Shown: positions 63,727 through 64,000 of the stretch, one piece after another | Position numbering within the stretch: the stretch's first letter is position 1 | Layout of the letters: each line of letters opens with the position of its first letter | NCBI RefSeq assembly: GCF_900453105.1 | Contig: NZ_UGPW01000001.1 | Location: 248,001 to 312,000, forward strand | Direction: 5' to 3' | DNA: 64,000 nucleotides | From: Moraxella ovis | GTDB taxonomy: Bacteria > Pseudomonadota > Gammaproteobacteria > Pseudomonadales > Moraxellaceae | Notes under the pieces: generated by a model | Database searches by the model: none | Seen by the model: only the letters and a program-made list of their open reading frames with translations | What the model was told of the DNA's origin: nothing | Position numbers and translations under genes: made by a program

Positions 63727-63756
63727 AAAAAGCCATCATCGTGATGGCTTTTTATT
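63727..63756. terminator. Terminator between prc and the kinase gene
   Basis: The stem aaaaagccatca/tgatggcttttt lies between two convergent genes and serves both. Confidence 0.75.
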
Positions 63757-63772
63757 TGGGCTTGCAAATGAT

Positions 63773-64000
63773 TTATGACCTGGTTGTGTTCTGAGCGTCT
63801 TTTGTGGCATCTTTGCCTTTGATGGGCAGCACAACTAAGAATCGAGTCTTGCCTTGCCATGTGTCTGTGCTAATGTGTCCGCCATGAGCTTCTACAATTT
63901 GGGACACTAGGGATAGACCAAGACCTGAACCTTTTTTCTCCTGCTTTAGGCGCACAAAGGGGCTAAAGATGTCTTTGCGCTTATCTTCTGGAATGCCACC
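63773..64000 (-). CDS. Sensor histidine kinase, C-terminal part (5' end outside window)
   Basis: The frame is open to the window end. It shows the end of a HATPase domain: GGIPEDKRKDIFSPFVRLKQ (G1/F box) and KGSGLGLSLVSQIVEAHGG (G2 box), then a last strand RFLVVLPI. About 75 residues are visible. It is the ATP-binding end of a two-component kinase; the sensor and partner are not visible. Confidence 0.9.
   Translation of the reverse strand, partial: GGIPEDKRKDIFSPFVRLKQEKKGSGLGLSLVSQIVEAHGGHISTDTWQGKTRFLVVLPIKGKDATKDAQNTTRS

Overview
The window looks like a chromosome segment from a Moraxellaceae bacterium (Moraxella-like). The tmRNA encodes the tag ANDETYALAA. The host genes include an AceA of the long (532-residue) form, malate synthase G, a Mn-dependent family II pyrophosphatase, UbiC and a Blc-type lipocalin, which suits an aerobic, acetate-using gamma-proteobacterium. 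Genus level is an inference from gene content; no alignment was possible.

Layout: (1) 1-3762 is host sequence: the 3' part of glnD, a secreted WG-repeat protein and ssrA (tmRNA). (2) 3749-45940 is one complete, apparently intact siphovirus prophage of about 42.2 kb, integrated at the 3' end of ssrA. A 14-bp core (cgccatctccacca) is repeated at both ends. (3) 46011-64000 is host sequence: dedA, tRNA-Ser(GGA), a decayed toxin-like stretch with a lipoprotein, map, a small phosphatase-like gene, a FadH-like oxidoreductase, a lipocalin, glyA, ubiC, aceA, glcB, a LysE exporter, ppaC, nagZ, prc and the 3' end of a histidine kinase gene.

The prophage is lambdoid in logic. The left arm (int, excisionase-like gene, helicase, Gp157-like, DUF669, RecA-like ATPase) is read leftward from a pL-like promoter at 12998-13026. 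The right arm (Cro-like, AEP primase-helicase, DUF1064, dNTP diphosphohydrolase-like, Q-like) is read rightward from a pR-like promoter at 15357-15385. Both promoters carry the same 13-bp operator over the -10 box. Morphogenesis is HK97/lambda type: HNH, terminase, portal, protease, capsid, connectors, tail tube, a G/GT chaperone pair with a textbook -1 slippery site, tape measure, M, L, K, I, J, then holin-like proteins and a CHAP-like endolysin.

The most notable parts are regulatory. The repressor lacks a visible LexA-type peptidase domain and overlaps a HipA-like kinase gene, which in turn overlaps a DUF3037 gene: a three-gene module in the immunity region. Two separate antirepressor systems exist. 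One is a BRO-N antirepressor with an upstream promoter-hairpins-terminator unit that looks like a C4-type antisense RNA and is complementary to the antirepressor leader. The other is an Arc/AntA-type immI-like island placed between tail genes L and K. A second insertion between tail genes K and I carries a 21-residue hydrophobic peptide and a ribbon-helix-helix protein. SOS-independent induction through antirepressors is a reasonable inference. No CRISPR array and no insertion sequence was seen.
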